Of a stretch of 64,000 nt of DNA, positions 62,297-64,000 are shown piece after piece (positions within the stretch are counted from its first letter, which is position 1; every line of letters starts with the position of its first letter). The notes under the pieces are model-generated. The model was not told the DNA's origin. It saw nothing but the letters and a program-made list of their open reading frames with translations, and did not search any database. Position numbers and translations under genes: made by a program. This stretch comes from Chionis minor (taxonomy: Eukaryota; Chordata; Aves; Charadriiformes; Chionididae): NCBI GenBank assembly GCA_013398295.1, contig VZSF01006717.1, positions 620,001-684,000 on the forward strand, written 5' to 3'.

Positions 62297-64000
62297 CAAG
62301 TTCACGATGGCATGTTTGCTGTCATGTTAGTGGACTCTTGCCTTGACACACATGAGCTGCTAGGATATGTCCTTGAGGGTTGTGACCTTGCAGAACAACA
62401 CTGCATGTTAGGTAATGTGCCTCGCTGCCCAAATGCTCCGTTTCTGAGATCATAAGGAGAGGTGGAGGACCAGTCTTGATGCCTCCTGCTTCTTTTCAGA
62501 GAGAGTAAAGTTGTAAAACTGAGGACACAAGGTGGGGCAGAAGAGTTGAGTGCAAATTGTTTTAGCTGACTCAATAACAGGCACAGTATTCGACTTCAGT
62601 GAGTGGCTTCTCTGTCTGTGAAGAAGCAGTCCCAGCTCTAGGAAGGGAATTGAGAAGCTGTGTAAAGTAAAACTGAGAAGCTGTGATTAGAAAGTAAAAT
62701 GCTTCCTTGAGCATGCTCACCTGGGATGCAGATTGAGAAGCCAGCATTGTGTAAAGACATAACTTGAATTCTCTTAAGGTCTTAGAGCAGCCTCTTGGAG
62801 GACGTGTTATGAGTACTCTCCAGCTGAAAGATTTTTGTGCTTCTGGGAACTGCAGCAAGATCTGTATATCATCTAGCTAGAGGCGGTTGAAAGGGCTAGT
62901 TCCAGTTTTGAGAACAGCCAAGCTGCTGCAGCAGAGGGAGTTGTGCAGAACTCACTGTGCATCTTGATGGCCTTTGGGAAGTGCCAGGCCGGGAGTCACT
63001 TCTGGAAACGGAACTCACTGGACTCTGACTGACTGATCAGGCATAGCCTATCTCGTACTAATCCTGCCAGGGGAGTGCAAGGCAGCCTGAAAGACATTTG
63101 TTTGCCTAGTGTATGCCAGAGCCTGCATCTGAAAGGTGGGACTTGCTTTGATACTTTAGTGTTTTAACACAGCCAAATACCATCCAGGCCAGGACTGTTT
63201 CTTACCCCTTGGAATGTGGGAAAATTTGTCGTAAGACCCTCTGCAGACAGTAGTGTGAAATAGACTCCTTAAGTTGCACAGTAACTGAGCAGTCTCGTAA
63301 CCTGGTTGGCCACTCTGTTCTTTATACTGTTCATGTGTCACCCTAAAATGAGGCTCAAAGCACAAGTGGTGCTACCCTGTGTAGGGGTGATGTGCAGAGG
63401 TGCACTATAACTTTTTAAGTTGCCCCGGTGCTAAAAGCTCTGTTTCACGAGAGAAGCTGGCTTTCACTGGGACAGAAAATGCTCCTGGCTGCTCACACAT
63501 CCCTTGGCAGATGTCTAAGCTTGACATGCAGCAAGTGCTGAGCTGATGCAGGTTGCACATTACAGTTTGATGTTCAAATGGTGAACTGGTGCTGCTTTTA
63601 ATTTGTTCCTGAGATATTTCAGGAAGTGCCTGGGGAGTATCTGTGAAAAAGATGCAGAGAAGATGGCTGGGATGATGCCTTGCGAGCCCTCCCCATGCAA
63701 AGAGGGGACCCTTTGAGTCAGAGGCCTGACGTTGTGGGGTAGCCTGCTATCCTGTTAGTAGTCACTAACAGGAAGCTACACAGAGTAACACTGCTTCAGA
63801 AACATCATTGACTCATGGGTGTCAATATGATTAAGAGCACACTGGAAAATTTTCAGGAAGGTTGGAGGAAGCTGTCAGTGCCTCTGCATTCAGCATGCAT
63901 CTCCGCTGCGGATTGATTGGGTTACCAGCTGAAGTGAAAGCAACCACAAGGCCTGTGCCATAGGATGAACCCGCTAAGCCAAGTGAGCATTTGGGTCAGA

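Larger units (their letters stand above)
1..64000 (+). other. LTBP1: LTBP1 locus, internal part of the 5' half
   Basis: Four exons in the same orientation encode consecutive pieces of latent TGF-beta binding protein 1, an extracellular matrix glycoprotein. It binds the latent TGF-beta propeptide complex and anchors it to fibrillin and fibronectin fibres. The pieces come in the expected order: long-isoform linker, four-cysteine region, EGF-like module, linker before the first TB domain. Exon phases join without a frameshift (T|TG, G|TT, G|TG). Neither the first exon of the long form nor any exon after 53558 is visible, so the gene extends beyond both ends. Assignment rests on recalled similarity to human LTBP1 and is strong. 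Confidence 0.95.
53559..64000 (+). other. LTBP1: LTBP1 intron (5' part), runs off the window
   Basis: More than 10.4 kb after GTAAGA. It holds poly-A (54622-54640), a G/T-rich tract (58184-58257), an A11/G11 stretch (62270-62296) and a small hairpin (63750-63773). The next LTBP1 exon, which should start with Cys-Gly-Lys and contain a CC pair, was searched for by eye and not seen. The last 2 kb are somewhat more GC-rich, but no coding or repeat family was recognised. Confidence 0.8.

Noticed and set aside
1..64000. tRNA, rRNA, CRISPR, bacterial operon or viral genome features
   Set aside because: None seen. Intron/exon structure, CR1 elements and LTBP1 identify a vertebrate nuclear locus.

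Overview
The window is a piece of a vertebrate chromosome, most likely from a bird. The base composition is AT-rich and intronic, four CR1-type LINE fragments are recognisable, no mammalian-type SINEs are apparent, and the only recognisable gene is LTBP1 (latent transforming growth factor beta binding protein 1). A non-avian reptile cannot be excluded. No bacterial-type features, CRISPR arrays, rRNA or tRNA genes were seen.

LTBP1 lies on the + strand and the window covers part of its 5' half. Four coding exons are supported by protein similarity, consensus splice sites and matching reading-frame phases: 9481-9656 (long-isoform-specific linker), 26965-27187 (start exon of the short isoform; from 27020 it is shared with the long isoform), 49683-49907 (first EGF-like module of the shared part) and 53281-53558 (linker running up to the first eight-cysteine/TB region). 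Everything else is intron: 1-9480, 9657-27019, 27188-49682, 49908-53280 and 53559-64000. Earlier long-isoform exons and all later EGF/TB exons lie outside the window.

The most informative spot is 26440-27187. A candidate internal promoter, a 5' leader with two small upstream reading frames, the ATG and signal peptide of the short isoform, and the 3' splice site used by the long isoform are packed together. The pyrimidine tract of that splice site is also the hydrophobic core of the signal peptide.

The introns hold CR1 fragments at about 3430-4215 (+), 21130-21575 (+, old), 41246-41962 (+) and 46206-46929 (-). The last two are nearly identical and inverted within one intron. There is a probable hAT-like non-autonomous DNA transposon at 35087-35408, a run of three GC-rich hairpins at 6344-6426, a 13-bp perfect hairpin at 31541-31583, and many homopolymer or simple repeats, some of which probably mark assembly trouble (one N at 9693, one at 21385).

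No undescribed multi-gene system was found. The points worth checking concern alternative promoter and splice architecture and structured or repeat DNA inside the introns.
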